From: Alteribacillus sp. YIM 98480
Lineage (GTDB): Bacteria > Bacillota > Bacilli > Bacillales > Marinococcaceae
Direction of reading: 5' to 3'
NCBI RefSeq assembly: GCF_009765375.1
Contig: NZ_VTOK01000026.1
Location: 1 to 40,014 of the forward strand
Length of the DNA: 40,014 bases
Positions 32,391 to 39,959 of this stretch are shown piece after piece. The notes beneath the pieces are model-generated. The model ran no database searches and was not told the origin of the DNA. It saw nothing but the letters and a program-made list of their open reading frames with translations. Each line of letters begins with the position of its first letter. Position 1 is the first letter of the stretch. Made by a program: the position numbers and the translations under genes.

Positions 32391-32725
32391 GGTAAGAAAT
32401 TATAAATATTTGGCGTTTTTGATGTCTAGCTTCAGCGCCCAGCCGCACACGATAAAGAGGAACTTCTGCTAAAACCGCGACGTACTGTCGCAACGCAAAA
32501 GTCAACACCTCCTGTGCAAGCCAGTTCAGCGTTGTCACAGGACGTACTTCCACACGATGTGGTGACTTCTACGTTGCACACAGGACGTGTGCGATCTTAG
32601 TAGAAGTTCATTAAAATGAGCTGAACGTCTTATGTCTTCCCTTTCGACTCCGGGCCGCAGGCGACCCTGCGCGAAAGCTCCAGAACCTGTCGCGGCTGAC
32701 CAGGGCGCTTGCGCTTTTCTTACCA
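32391..32725. repeat. ~335-bp GC-rich structured element with terminal inverted repeats
   Basis: The ends GGTAAGAAA and TTTCTTACC are inverted copies; inside them AGCTTCAGCGCCCAGCCGC and the reverse of a GCGGCTGACCAGGGCGCT-type sequence extend the pairing with small loops. The interior has several hairpins, such as GCGACGTACTGTCGC and GCACACAGGACGTGTGC. There is no transposase frame. The right end, GGGCGCTTGCGCTTTTCT, is one I recall from intergenic repeats of Bacillus and Geobacillus. Its GC content is far above the flanks. Confidence 0.75.
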
Positions 32726-32769
32726 CGGTTAAAAAATAGGTTTCAACCCTTATAAGGGCAAGTTAGGCA

Positions 32770-32805
32770 CTAATATTTGGCGGAAGGCCAAGTTTTCTAA
32801 AATAT
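32770..32805 (+). repeat. Dispersed repeat, partial copy G
   Basis: Only the right-hand hairpin part is present: TATTTGGCGGAAGGCCAAGT followed by TTTCTAA. It matches the end of copy F (35061) closely. Confidence 0.5.
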
Positions 32806-32846
32806 GTAATTCAACTCAAGATAATGTTTGCATAGGAGGCATTAAA

Positions 32847-33179
32847 ATGAATCTTGACATCCGAACAGAAGAAGAAAAAGACAACAGTAATATTCTTTAC
32901 GTGGGCGGCGAGATTGATGCCTATACAGCTCCTCAATTAAGGGAGGCTCTGCTTCCTTTAACCGAGAAAGACGGAACAAATGTCGTCGTTGATTTGTCAG
33001 GAGTTGATTATATAGACAGTACTGGATTAGGTATTTTTATCGGAGCATTAAAATCTTCGAACAGCAATAATACTACACTCAAGCTTATCGGTTTGAATTC
33101 CCGGGTGAAACGGTTGTTCTCTATTACAGGATTAGATGAAGTGATGGACATCGATGAAGAAAGAGAGGAGGCCAAGTGA
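32847..33179 (+). CDS. rsbV: Anti-anti-sigma factor RsbV
   Basis: A 110-residue STAS protein. The RsbW phosphorylation site is Ser58 in YIDSTGLGIF. Unphosphorylated RsbV binds RsbW and frees sigma-B. The ATG follows AGGAGG, and the stop overlaps the start of rsbW. It is 539 bp from rsbU, unlike the close spacing of the other rsb genes. Confidence 0.95.
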   Translation: MNLDIRTEEEKDNSNILYVGGEIDAYTAPQLREALLPLTEKDGTNVVVDLSGVDYIDSTGLGIFIGALKSSNSNNTTLKLIGLNSRVKRLFSITGLDEVMDIDEEREEAK

Positions 33180-33670
33180 TGAGTGATAAGGCCGTAGATT
33201 ATATTGAAATGAAACTGCCTGCAAAAGCAGAATACGTGGGGGTCGTAAGGTTAACCGTCTCGGGGGTTGCTAACCGGGTCGGTTATTCCTATGATGATAT
33301 TGAAGATTTGAAAATTGCAGTCGCTGAAGCATGCACCAATGTGGTAGATCACGCATATAAACAAAATGGTTTGATGGCTTTGGGGTGCAGTGTTTTCAAA
33401 GACAAAATAGAAATTGTTGTTTCAGATAACGGACAAAGTTTTAATTTTGATGACTTGAAAAAGGGGCTTGGCCCAATAGATGGGAAAAAGCCGATAGGAG
33501 AGCTAGAAGAAGGGGGGCTAGGACTTTTTCTTATTGATTCTCTGATGGACAAAGTGGAAATCAACAGAGAATCTGGCGTTGCAATTGTGATGACAAAGTT
33601 TCTGCAAAGAGATGAGGTGGAGCAGAATGCCAATGGAGTCCCAGCACCAACAAACGCACAAAAGCAATAA
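33176..33670 (+). CDS. rsbW: Anti-sigma-B factor / serine kinase RsbW
   Basis: A 164-residue GHKL kinase. The N box is AVAEACTNVVDHAYK, the G1 box VSDNGQSF and the G2 region EEGGLGLFLIDSLMD. It binds sigma-B and phosphorylates RsbV. It overlaps rsbV by 4 bp and sigB by 44 bp, so the three are translationally coupled. GTG 33176 or ATG 33179 may be the true start. Confidence 0.95.
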   Translation: MMSDKAVDYIEMKLPAKAEYVGVVRLTVSGVANRVGYSYDDIEDLKIAVAEACTNVVDHAYKQNGLMALGCSVFKDKIEIVVSDNGQSFNFDDLKKGLGPIDGKKPIGELEEGGLGLFLIDSLMDKVEINRESGVAIVMTKFLQRDEVEQNANGVPAPTNAQKQ

Positions 33671-34427
33671 GGAAGAGAGCCAGGTATATGAATGGATAAA
33701 ACAATTCCAGCAAGATCCTACAGAAGATATTCAAACGAAGTTAGTAAAACATTACGAGCCGTTGGTGCAGTCTTTGGCACGAAAGTTTTCAAGGGGACAA
33801 GATCATGATGATGACTTATACCAAGTGGGTATGATTGGTCTGCTGGCTGCTTTAAGAAGGTTTGATGACTCCTTTAAACGCAGCTTTGAATCATTTGCAG
33901 TGCCTACTATAGTTGGGGAAATAAAAAGATTTATAAGAGATAAAACGTGGAGTGTTCATGTCCCCAGGCGTATAAAAGAATTAGGCCCCCGTATAAAAAA
34001 AGCAGTTGAAGAGCTGACAAATGAACTTCAGCGTTCCCCTCAAGTAGAAGAAATTGCTTCTTATTTGGAAGTAAGTGAAGAAGAAGTTTTAGAGACAATG
34101 GAAATGGGTAAAAGTTACCAAGCTCTTTCTGTTGATCGGTCTATTGAAGCAGACCAAGAAGGCAGCGCTGTTACACTTCTTGACCTAGTTGGGGCCACAG
34201 AAGAAGGATATGAAAAAACGGATCAGCACATGCTATTAGAAAAAGCATTCGGTATTTTAACAGATCGAGAAAAAGAAATATTGCAATGCACTTATTTTGA
34301 CAATTTAAGTCAGAAGGAAACAGGTGACAAGCTGGGTATATCTCAAATGCATGTATCCCGCTTGCAGCGCAGAGCTTTGCAGAAATTACGGGAATCTATA
34401 AGAGTGGAGCCATCGGAGTGTCTTTAA
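33627..34427 (+). CDS. sigB: General stress sigma factor sigma-B
   Basis: A 266-residue group 3 sigma factor. Region 2 contains DDLYQVGMIGLLAALRRFD and FAVPTIVGEIKRFIRDKTW; the segment VHVPRRIKELGPRIKKAVEE and MEMGKSYQALSVD are identical or nearly so to B. subtilis SigB as I remember it; region 4 ends SQKETGDKLGISQMHVSRLQ. The start is the ATG after GAGGTGGAG, five codons inside the longest frame. Confidence 0.96.
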   Translation: MPMESQHQQTHKSNKEESQVYEWIKQFQQDPTEDIQTKLVKHYEPLVQSLARKFSRGQDHDDDLYQVGMIGLLAALRRFDDSFKRSFESFAVPTIVGEIKRFIRDKTWSVHVPRRIKELGPRIKKAVEELTNELQRSPQVEEIASYLEVSEEEVLETMEMGKSYQALSVDRSIEADQEGSAVTLLDLVGATEEGYEKTDQHMLLEKAFGILTDREKEILQCTYFDNLSQKETGDKLGISQMHVSRLQRRALQKLRESIRVEPSECL

Positions 34428-35030
34428 ATGATTGAAAATAAAACACATTCCAAAGTTGATATTGCAGCTTTTCAACAGGGGAAAAAGGGAAATTATAGAT
34501 GCGGGGACGCTTATGTTACTGTTGAAACGGATGATTATTTTATCTGCGCATTGGCAGATGGTTTAGGAAGCGGTGAAGGAGCGTATCGTTCCGCGAAAAA
34601 GGCAATGGATATTATTGAACAATTTCACCAGGAGAACGTGCCCAGTATGTTAGAGAAATGCAATCGGGCTTTAATGCAAGAACGAGGGGTAGTAATCACC
34701 ATACTAAAAGCCTATTTTTCTGCAAACGAAATAGTATACGGAAACATTGGCAATATAGGAACTTATTTGATCTCTGAGAAGGGAGAAGCTTCTCGTCCGA
34801 TTCCCGCACCAGGATATATGTCAGGCCGTAAATTTCAGTACAGATTAGCTCATTTTCCATTTCGCAAAGGTTTTCAATTTTTATTACATTCGGATGGCAT
34901 TAAGATTTCGCAGGCCGACCAGCAATGGATTAAAACATCCAGGTCTCCTGAATGCTCTATACAACACTTGTCAAAAAAAGCTAAAAATTATGATGATGAC
35001 ACAACAATAATAGCTGGTTTTATCACGTAA
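34428..35030 (+). CDS. rsbX: Phosphoserine phosphatase RsbX
   Basis: A 200-residue PP2C-like phosphatase whose ATG directly follows the sigB stop codon. Motifs are RCGDAYV, ALADGLGSGEGA, YGNIGNIGTYL, LLHSDGIK and NYDDDTTIIAGF. It dephosphorylates RsbS and RsbR and so resets the stressosome after stress. A terminator overlaps its stop. Confidence 0.94.
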   Translation: MIENKTHSKVDIAAFQQGKKGNYRCGDAYVTVETDDYFICALADGLGSGEGAYRSAKKAMDIIEQFHQENVPSMLEKCNRALMQERGVVITILKAYFSANEIVYGNIGNIGTYLISEKGEASRPIPAPGYMSGRKFQYRLAHFPFRKGFQFLLHSDGIKISQADQQWIKTSRSPECSIQHLSKKAKNYDDDTTIIAGFIT

Positions 35031-35055
35031 GAGCCCGTATCAGAGGCTCTTATTT
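35029..35055 (+). terminator. Terminator of the sigB operon
   Basis: AAGAGCC-9 nt-GGCTCTT, then a T-rich tail. Confidence 0.88.
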
Positions 35056-35060
35056 TATTT

Positions 35061-35125
35061 TGTATAAGCATAATTACGGCTTCTGCCATTTGGTATTTGG
35101 CGGCAAGCCAAGTTTTCCTAATATC
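35061..35125 (+). repeat. Dispersed repeat, copy F (right half)
   Basis: TGTATAAGCATAATTACGGC, TTCTGCCATTTGG and a TTTGGCGGCAAGCCAAGTTT hairpin match the right half of copies A and B. Confidence 0.6.
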
Positions 35126-35134
35126 TTCTAATAG

Positions 35135-35164
35135 TTGAGCCTGTCTTAGAAATGTGCGTATGAT
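35135..35164 (+). promoter_or_regulatory. tex promoter
   Basis: TTGAGC (35135-35140), 18 bp, TATGAT (35159-35164). Confidence 0.6.
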
Positions 35165-35232
35165 ATAGTAAAAAGAAATTTATGCAAACTGATTTGTGCG
35201 ATACATAAAAAATACAAAAAGGAGTTCGTTGT

Positions 35233-37422
35233 GTGATGGAAGTAAAAGCTAAGAATGAAGAAATTCTCATCGAAAATATAACAAAAGATCTAAAATTAAA
35301 AACGAGATCAGTTAAAAATATTATACATTTGCTCGAGGAAGGAAATACCGTTCCGTTTATTGCAAGGTACAGAAAAGAACAAAGCGGTGGTGCTGATGAA
35401 GTACAAATTCGAGCTGTTCAGGAGTCTTGGGAATATGGAAAACAATTGAATGTAAGAAAACAAGAAGTACTGCGTCTGATTGATGAGCAGGGAAAATTGA
35501 CAGAATCGTTAGCCCTATCAATTGAGTCTGCAAATAAATTACAAGAAGTAGAAGATTTGTACCGGCCGTATCGTCAAAAACGAAGAACAAGGGCAACAAC
35601 AGCCAAAGAAAAAGGGTTGGAACCGCTGGCCTCCCATATTTTTTCTCAGCCTCGAGAGGGAGACATGGAAGCAGAAGCGAACAGCTATGTGTCAGAAGAA
35701 AAAGAGGTTGAGACGAAGGATCAGGCCTTGCAAGGTGCAATGGATATTATTGCTGAATGGATAGCAGACGACCCGGATGTTAGAAAGAAAATTAGAACAA
35801 TGACATTTCAAAACGGATATATATCATCTGTAAAGAAAAAAAATCAAGAAGATACTCAAGGCATTTATGAAATGTATTATGAATATGAAGAACCGCTTAA
35901 AAACGTTCCTTCTCACCGAGTTCTTGCGATGAATCGCGGAGAAAAAGAAGGTATACTAAAAGTTTCAATCCAAACAAAAGAAGATGCAATACATTCCTTC
36001 CTTGAAAAGCATGTTATTAAACGGTTTGGTTCTCCATCAGTAGCTTACTTAGAAGAATCATATGAAGACGCATATAAACGATTGGTTGCTCCAGCTATCG
36101 AAAGGGAACTTCGCAAGGAATTAACAGAAAAAGCGGAGGAACAGGCTATTCATATTTTTTCCGAAAACCTTAGGAATCTGTTGCTGCAGCCTCCTGTTAA
36201 GGGGAAAGTCGTTCTTGGGGTAGACCCTGCTTACCGTACAGGCTGTAAGCTTGCTGTTATTAACGAAACAGGAAAATTACTCGATACAGACGTGATGTAT
36301 CCAGTACCTCCAAAAAAAGAGGTAGAAAAATCAAAAGCTTTAATAAAAAAGCTGCTGGAAAAATACCCGATTAAAATAATCGTGATAGGAAATGGAACAG
36401 CGTCTAGAGAAACAGAAGAATTTATAGCGGAAGTCATTCCTGAGCTTAAAGAAGACGTTTCATATCTTATTATAAGTGAAGCGGGAGCAAGTGTGTATTC
36501 TGCATCGACTTTGGGACGTGAAGAATTTCCCGATTTAGAAGTTGAAGAAAGAAGTGCTGTTTCTATTGCAAGGCGCCTTCAAGATCCATTAGCTGAGCTG
36601 GTGAAAATTGATCCAAAATCAGTGGGGGTAGGGCAGTATCAACACGATGTATCTCAATCGAAACTAAATGATTCATTGAGATTTGTAGTAGAAACAGCAG
36701 TTAACCAAGTGGGGGTTAATGTAAACAGTGCGTCGTCAAGCTTGCTGCAGTATGTAGCTGGATTATCAAAAGCAGTAGCAAATAACATCATAAAAGCAAG
36801 AGATGAACAAGGAATGTTTTATTCGCGTAAAGAACTACAAAAAGTTCCGCGACTAGGAGCAAAAACGTATGAGCAGGCAGCAGGATTTTTGCGAATTCCT
36901 GACGGCAAAGAACCATTAGATCGAACCGCAATTCATCCGGAAAGTTACGATGCAGCACTAAAGCTTTTAAACATAATTGGTGCCCAAGCAAATGAAGCAG
37001 GTGACCCATCCATTACAGAAAAGTTAGATAAAATAAATATAGAAGATACTGCCGAAAAACTAAATGTAGGGGTGCCGACTCTTCGAGACATTGTGGAAGA
37101 TTTAAAACGGCCGAATAGAGATCCGAGAGACAAATTACCACTTCCAGTTCTAAAAAAAGGAATCATGAAAATGGAGGACTTGGAAAAGGGAATGGAACTT
37201 CAAGGAACGGTTAGAAATGTTGTTGATTTTGGAGCATTTATCGACATAGGTGTTAAACAAGACGGACTTGTGCATATTTCTAAATTGGCATCACGTTTTA
37301 TCAAACATCCAATGGAAGAAGTTGCTGTTGGTGATGTAGTAAATGTATGGGTAGATGAGGTAGATGTAAAAAAAGGAAGAATTGCGTTAACGATGATTCA
37401 ACCGGAAAAACAAACAACGTAA
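35233..37422 (+). CDS. tex: Tex-family RNA-binding transcription accessory protein
   Basis: A 729-residue Tex protein, homologous to B. subtilis YdcI and the core of eukaryotic Spt6. In order: an N-terminal helical domain with VPFIARYRKEQ (residues 35-45), a YqgF-like RNase-H-fold (about 325-455, VLGVDPAYRTGCKLA), helix-hairpin-helix motifs (LSKAVANNIIKARDEQG), and an S1 RNA-binding domain (about 645-715, GTVRNVVDFGAFIDIG). It influences transcription and gene expression; its exact role in Bacillus is uncertain. GTG 35233 lies 8 nt after GGAG and ATG 35236 11 nt after; either may be used. Confidence 0.93.
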   Translation: MMEVKAKNEEILIENITKDLKLKTRSVKNIIHLLEEGNTVPFIARYRKEQSGGADEVQIRAVQESWEYGKQLNVRKQEVLRLIDEQGKLTESLALSIESANKLQEVEDLYRPYRQKRRTRATTAKEKGLEPLASHIFSQPREGDMEAEANSYVSEEKEVETKDQALQGAMDIIAEWIADDPDVRKKIRTMTFQNGYISSVKKKNQEDTQGIYEMYYEYEEPLKNVPSHRVLAMNRGEKEGILKVSIQTKEDAIHSFLEKHVIKRFGSPSVAYLEESYEDAYKRLVAPAIERELRKELTEKAEEQAIHIFSENLRNLLLQPPVKGKVVLGVDPAYRTGCKLAVINETGKLLDTDVMYPVPPKKEVEKSKALIKKLLEKYPIKIIVIGNGTASRETEEFIAEVIPELKEDVSYLIISEAGASVYSASTLGREEFPDLEVEERSAVSIARRLQDPLAELVKIDPKSVGVGQYQHDVSQSKLNDSLRFVVETAVNQVGVNVNSASSSLLQYVAGLSKAVANNIIKARDEQGMFYSRKELQKVPRLGAKTYEQAAGFLRIPDGKEPLDRTAIHPESYDAALKLLNIIGAQANEAGDPSITEKLDKINIEDTAEKLNVGVPTLRDIVEDLKRPNRDPRDKLPLPVLKKGIMKMEDLEKGMELQGTVRNVVDFGAFIDIGVKQDGLVHISKLASRFIKHPMEEVAVGDVVNVWVDEVDVKKGRIALTMIQPEKQTT

Positions 37423-37429
37423 TTTTAGA

Positions 37430-37480
37430 CAAAATTGGCTTGCCCCAAGTTCAAATGGCGGCAGGCTTTAGTCTTTTATG
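37430..37480 (+). terminator. Hairpin after tex
   Basis: GCTTGCC pairs with GGCAGGC (one G-U), followed by TTTAGTCTTTT. The tail is moderate. Confidence 0.55.
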
Positions 37481-37542
37481 AAAATTAATGTATTTCATTC
37501 TTTCGATGATATATCGTTACTCACATCTTTGTCTTAACGTAT

Positions 37543-37583
37543 AAAAAAACTGGCCGGGAAATGTTTAACGGCCAGCTTTTTTT
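37543..37583 (-). terminator. Terminator of cmpA
   Basis: AAAAACTGGCCG against CGGCCAGCTTTTT; it includes the cmpA stop codon. T-runs exist on both strands. Confidence 0.9.
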
Positions 37584-37687
37584 TGTTTTAATTGGTAATC
37601 GAACCAGCATTGGTTGAGTACCCGGATCTCCTGACGGTTTTTTTCAAGAAATGCTTTTTCGAGCTGCCGCATGAACCAGCCAGGCAT
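37565..37687 (-). CDS. cmpA: Cortex morphogenetic protein CmpA
   Basis: A 40-residue protein: MPGWFMRQLEKAF, LEKNRQEIRV, LNQCWFDYQLKQKKAGR. It aligns with B. subtilis CmpA as I recall it (MPNWLKKQMQKAFLEKD with LLNQCWY later). CmpA controls spore cortex assembly through ClpXP-dependent degradation of SpoIVA. AGGAGG lies 9 nt before the ATG. It is divergent from sprT, the same neighbour as in B. subtilis. Expression in the mother cell is expected. Confidence 0.9.
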   Translation of the reverse strand: MPGWFMRQLEKAFLEKNRQEIRVLNQCWFDYQLKQKKAGR

Positions 37688-37803
37688 TCCGCATAACCTC
37701 CTGTATGGTTTATAAAATTCAAGCGAAAAAATATATCGTTTGGTAACATTAGTATATGCTTTACAGTTTGTCAGAGTTTACAAAAAAAGGGGCAAGTTTA
37801 GAA

Positions 37804-38253
37804 ATGCAGGACAAGGAATTGAACCAGCTTACAAAAGAAATTTCGCAAACGTTTTTCGGGAAGCCTTTTAAGCATGAAGCGTGGTTTAATAAACGCTTAC
37901 GAACAACAGGAGGGCGTTATTTATTAACTTCCCATAATATTGAGATCAATCCTAAACATTACGAATGGTTTGGAAAAAAAGAACTGATTTCAATAATCAA
38001 ACATGAACTTTGCCATTACCATTTACATATTGAAGGAAAAGGATATAAGCACCGGGATCAAGACTTTAAACAATTGTTAAAGAAAGTCGGCGGAGCAAGA
38101 CATTGTCAGGGAATCCCAGGAACGAAAAATAGAAATAAAAAAGTCCACTTTTATCAGTGTATGGCTTGTGGCACGCAGTATAGCAGATACCGAAAAATGG
38201 ATACATCTAAGTACGTGTGTGGAAAATGTAAGGGAGAAATAAAAAAAATATAA
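37804..38253 (+). CDS. SprT-like zinc metalloprotease family protein
   Basis: A 149-residue SprT-family protein (B. subtilis YdcK). The zinc-binding HELCHYH motif is at residues 67-73, and the C-terminus has a CMACG...CGKC zinc ribbon. [11 protein letters not shown] and IEINPKHYE are family-typical. It starts [14 protein letters not shown] at an ATG after AAAGGGG; an upstream ATG (37756) adds 16 residues with no ribosome site. It may be a protease or DNA-linked factor; the role in bacteria is not clear. Confidence 0.9.
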   Translation: MQDKELNQLTKEISQTFFGKPFKHEAWFNKRLRTTGGRYLLTSHNIEINPKHYEWFGKKELISIIKHELCHYHLHIEGKGYKHRDQDFKQLLKKVGGARHCQGIPGTKNRNKKVHFYQCMACGTQYSRYRKMDTSKYVCGKCKGEIKKI

Positions 38254-38261
38254 AAAACCGC

Positions 38262-38291
38262 TTGACCATTTTTTGCAGCCTGTGTTACATT
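38262..38291 (+). promoter_or_regulatory. tRNA cluster promoter P1
   Basis: TTGACC (38262-38267), 18 bp, TACATT (38286-38291), followed 7 nt on by GTCGCTTGAG. Confidence 0.6.
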
Positions 38292-38359
38292 ATAAAAGTC
38301 GCTTGAGACGACACACCACAAACAACGGATAAACGCGTCAAAAAAAAAGAAAAAACTTG

Positions 38360-38388
38360 TTGACACGCCATTGATGATTCGTTACAAT
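38360..38388 (+). promoter_or_regulatory. tRNA cluster promoter P2
   Basis: TTGACA (38360-38365), 17 bp, TACAAT (38383-38388). An A-rich stretch (38339-38355) just upstream resembles an UP element. The first transcribed base is probably G38396 of GTCGCTGAAA. Confidence 0.88.
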
Positions 38389-38443
38389 ATACATTGTCGC
38401 TGAAAAACAGCAGAAAAAAACAAAAAATACTTATTAAAAATAT

Positions 38444-38518
38444 TCCACAGTAGCTCAGTGGTAGAGCTATCGGCTGTTAACCGATCGGTCGCAGGTTCGA
38501 ATCCTGCCTGTGGAGCCA
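38444..38518 (+). tRNA. tRNA-Asn(GTT)
   Basis: Acceptor TCCACAG/CTGTGGA, anticodon loop CTGTTAA, T-loop GGTTCGAATCC, encoded CCA. Confidence 0.97.
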
Positions 38519-38521
38519 TTA

Positions 38522-38612
38522 GGAGAAGTACCCAAGTGGCTGAAGGGGCTCCCCTGCTAAGGGAGTAGGTCGTGTAAGCGGCGCGAGGGTTCAAATCCCT
38601 CCTTCTCCGCCA
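38522..38612 (+). tRNA. tRNA-Ser(GCT)
   Basis: Class II tRNA with a long variable arm; acceptor GGAGAAG/CTTCTCC, anticodon loop CTGCTAA, encoded CCA. Confidence 0.96.
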
Positions 38613-38622
38613 TGATTAAATC

Positions 38623-38697
38623 GGCCCGTTGGTCAAGTGGTTAAGACACCGCCCTTTCACGGCGGTAACAGGGGTTCGAATCCCCTACGGGTCACCA
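38623..38697 (+). tRNA. tRNA-Glu(TTC)
   Basis: Acceptor GGCCCGT/ACGGGTC, anticodon loop CTTTCAC, encoded CCA. Confidence 0.97.
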
Positions 38698-38701
38698 ATA
38701 C

Positions 38702-38777
38702 GGAGGGTTAGCTCAGCTGGGAGAGCATCTGCCTTACAAGCAGGGGGTCGGCGGTTCGATCCCGTCACCCTCCACCA
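38702..38777 (+). tRNA. tRNA-Val(TAC)
   Basis: Acceptor GGAGGGT/ACCCTCC, anticodon loop CTTACAA, encoded CCA. Confidence 0.97.
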
Positions 38778-38830
38778 CTTCCATTGATAACAATGGTCTT
38801 AACGCAATAATTCTTTCTTTTGAAACAGAA

Positions 38831-38883
38831 GCGTACAAAAGTACGTGGCTGACTGAACGACAGCAGCTGACGAAGAGATTCGC
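38831..38883 (+). repeat. 53-bp direct repeat in the tRNA cluster, copy 1
   Basis: GCGTACAAAAGTACGTGGCT through AGCAGCTGACGAAGAGATTCGC (quoted in part). It recurs exactly 120 bp later with three mismatches. It opens with a GCGTAC-AAA-GTACGT palindrome. Confidence 0.9.
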
Positions 38884-38950
38884 CTTTGAAGCAATCGCCT
38901 TTTTGAATAAGAATCAAGAAGGTCGAGGAAGCAAAGGAGAGAAGGAAGGA

Positions 38951-39003
38951 GCGTACAAAAGTACGTGACTGACAGAACGAGAGCAGCTGACGAAGAGATT
39001 CGC
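38951..39003 (+). repeat. 53-bp direct repeat in the tRNA cluster, copy 2
   Basis: Second copy, ending 18 bp before tRNA-Asp. The differences from copy 1 are at three positions only. Confidence 0.9.
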
Positions 39004-39021
39004 AGATTATTATTCAAAAAA

Positions 39022-39097
39022 GGGCCTGTGGTGTAGCGGTTAACATGCCTGCCTGTCACGCAGGAGATCGCGGGTTCGATTCCCGTCAGGCCCGCCA
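39022..39097 (+). tRNA. tRNA-Asp(GTC)
   Basis: Acceptor GGGCCTG/CAGGCCC, anticodon loop CTGTCAC, encoded CCA. Confidence 0.97.
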
Positions 39098-39125
39098 CTT
39101 ATAATAAAATAACAACAAATATTGA

Positions 39126-39200
39126 TGGGCCATAGCCAAGCGGTAAGGCAACGGATTTTGATTCCGTGATGCGCTGGTTCGAATCCAGCTGGCCCAGCCA
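39126..39200 (+). tRNA. tRNA-Gln(TTG)
   Basis: Acceptor TGGGCCA/TGGCCCA, anticodon loop TTTTGAT, encoded CCA. Confidence 0.97.
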
Positions 39201-39207
39201 TCAACAT

Positions 39208-39291
39208 GCGGGTGTGGCGGAATTGGCAGACGCGCTAGACTTAGGATCTAGTGTCTCTGACGTGGGGGTTCAAGTCCCTCCACCCGCACCA
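39208..39291 (+). tRNA. tRNA-Leu(TAG)
   Basis: Class II; acceptor GCGGGTG/CACCCGC, anticodon loop ACTTAGG, encoded CCA. Confidence 0.96.
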
Positions 39292-39317
39292 TTTTATTTT
39301 AAAAACAATTGGTCTGC

Positions 39318-39404
<87 letters not shown>

Positions 39405-39412
39405 TTAAATAT

Positions 39413-39489
<77 letters not shown>

Positions 39490-39512
39490 TTTTAAAACAT
39501 CTAAATTCATTA

Positions 39513-39541
39513 TTGCAAATCAGGATATTAAGTAGTATAAT
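39513..39541 (+). promoter_or_regulatory. Internal promoter before tRNA-Pro
   Basis: TTGCAA (39513-39518), 17 bp, TATAAT (39536-39541), in the 114-bp gap after tRNA-Arg. It could give separate expression of the last three tRNAs. Confidence 0.6.
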
Positions 39542-39603
39542 AGATAATTAGTTCCTATTGAATTAACAACAAAAGAATTGATAAATGTCAGTTATTAAAT
39601 AAA

Positions 39604-39680
39604 CGGGAAGTAGCTCAGCTTGGCAGAGCACTTGGTTTGGGACCAAGGGGCCGCAGGTTCGAATCCTGTCTTCCCGACCA
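39604..39680 (+). tRNA. tRNA-Pro(TGG)
   Basis: Acceptor CGGGAAG/CTTCCCG, anticodon loop TTTGGGA, encoded CCA. Confidence 0.97.
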
Positions 39681-39686
39681 TTACAC

Positions 39687-39760
39687 GCGGGTGTAGTTTA
39701 GTGGTAAAACCTCAGCCTTCCAAGCTGATGTCGTGGGTTCGATTCCCATCACCCGCTCCA
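39687..39760 (+). tRNA. tRNA-Gly(TCC)
   Basis: Acceptor GCGGGTG/CACCCGC, anticodon loop CTTCCAA, encoded CCA. Confidence 0.97.
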
Positions 39761-39833
39761 TTTTATTTCTTCTATAATTAAATATGGAGCAACAGTTCTT
39801 TTTTTATGCTTCAATGTAAAAAAGAAATAACTT

Positions 39834-39910
39834 GGGCCTGTAGCTCAGTTGGTCAGAGCGCACGCCTGATAAGCGTGAGGTCGGTGGTTCAAGTCCACTC
39901 AGGCCCACCA
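39834..39910 (+). tRNA. tRNA-Ile(GAT)
   Basis: Acceptor GGGCCTG/CAGGCCC, anticodon loop CTGATAA, encoded CCA. Confidence 0.97.
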
Positions 39911-39930
39911 CAAAAAATAACAAAAAGTTG

Positions 39931-39959
39931 TTGACATTGTTTTGGTAACTTGTTATGAT
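39931..39959 (+). promoter_or_regulatory. rRNA operon promoter
   Basis: TTGACA (39931-39936), 17 bp, TATGAT (39954-39959), predicted start G39967. The following leader (GTCGCTTTGAAAGACAGC and later CCTTTGAAAATTGAATG) is typical of the DNA just before a Bacillaceae 16S rRNA gene, which must start right of the window. Confidence 0.85.

Noticed and set aside
32391-32725. Insertion sequence in the sigB operon
   Set aside because: Terminal inverted repeats are present, but there is no transposase frame in ~335 bp; better described as a non-autonomous structured repeat.
32740-32761. Second sigma-B promoter close to rsbV (GTTTCA ... GGGCAA)
   Set aside because: The spacing is only 10 bp and the -10 is imperfect; not listed as a promoter, though some promoter must exist if the terminator is efficient.
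38831-39003. CRISPR array
   Set aside because: Only two copies, 53 bp each, with a 67-bp gap, lying between tRNA genes, and no cas genes in the window.
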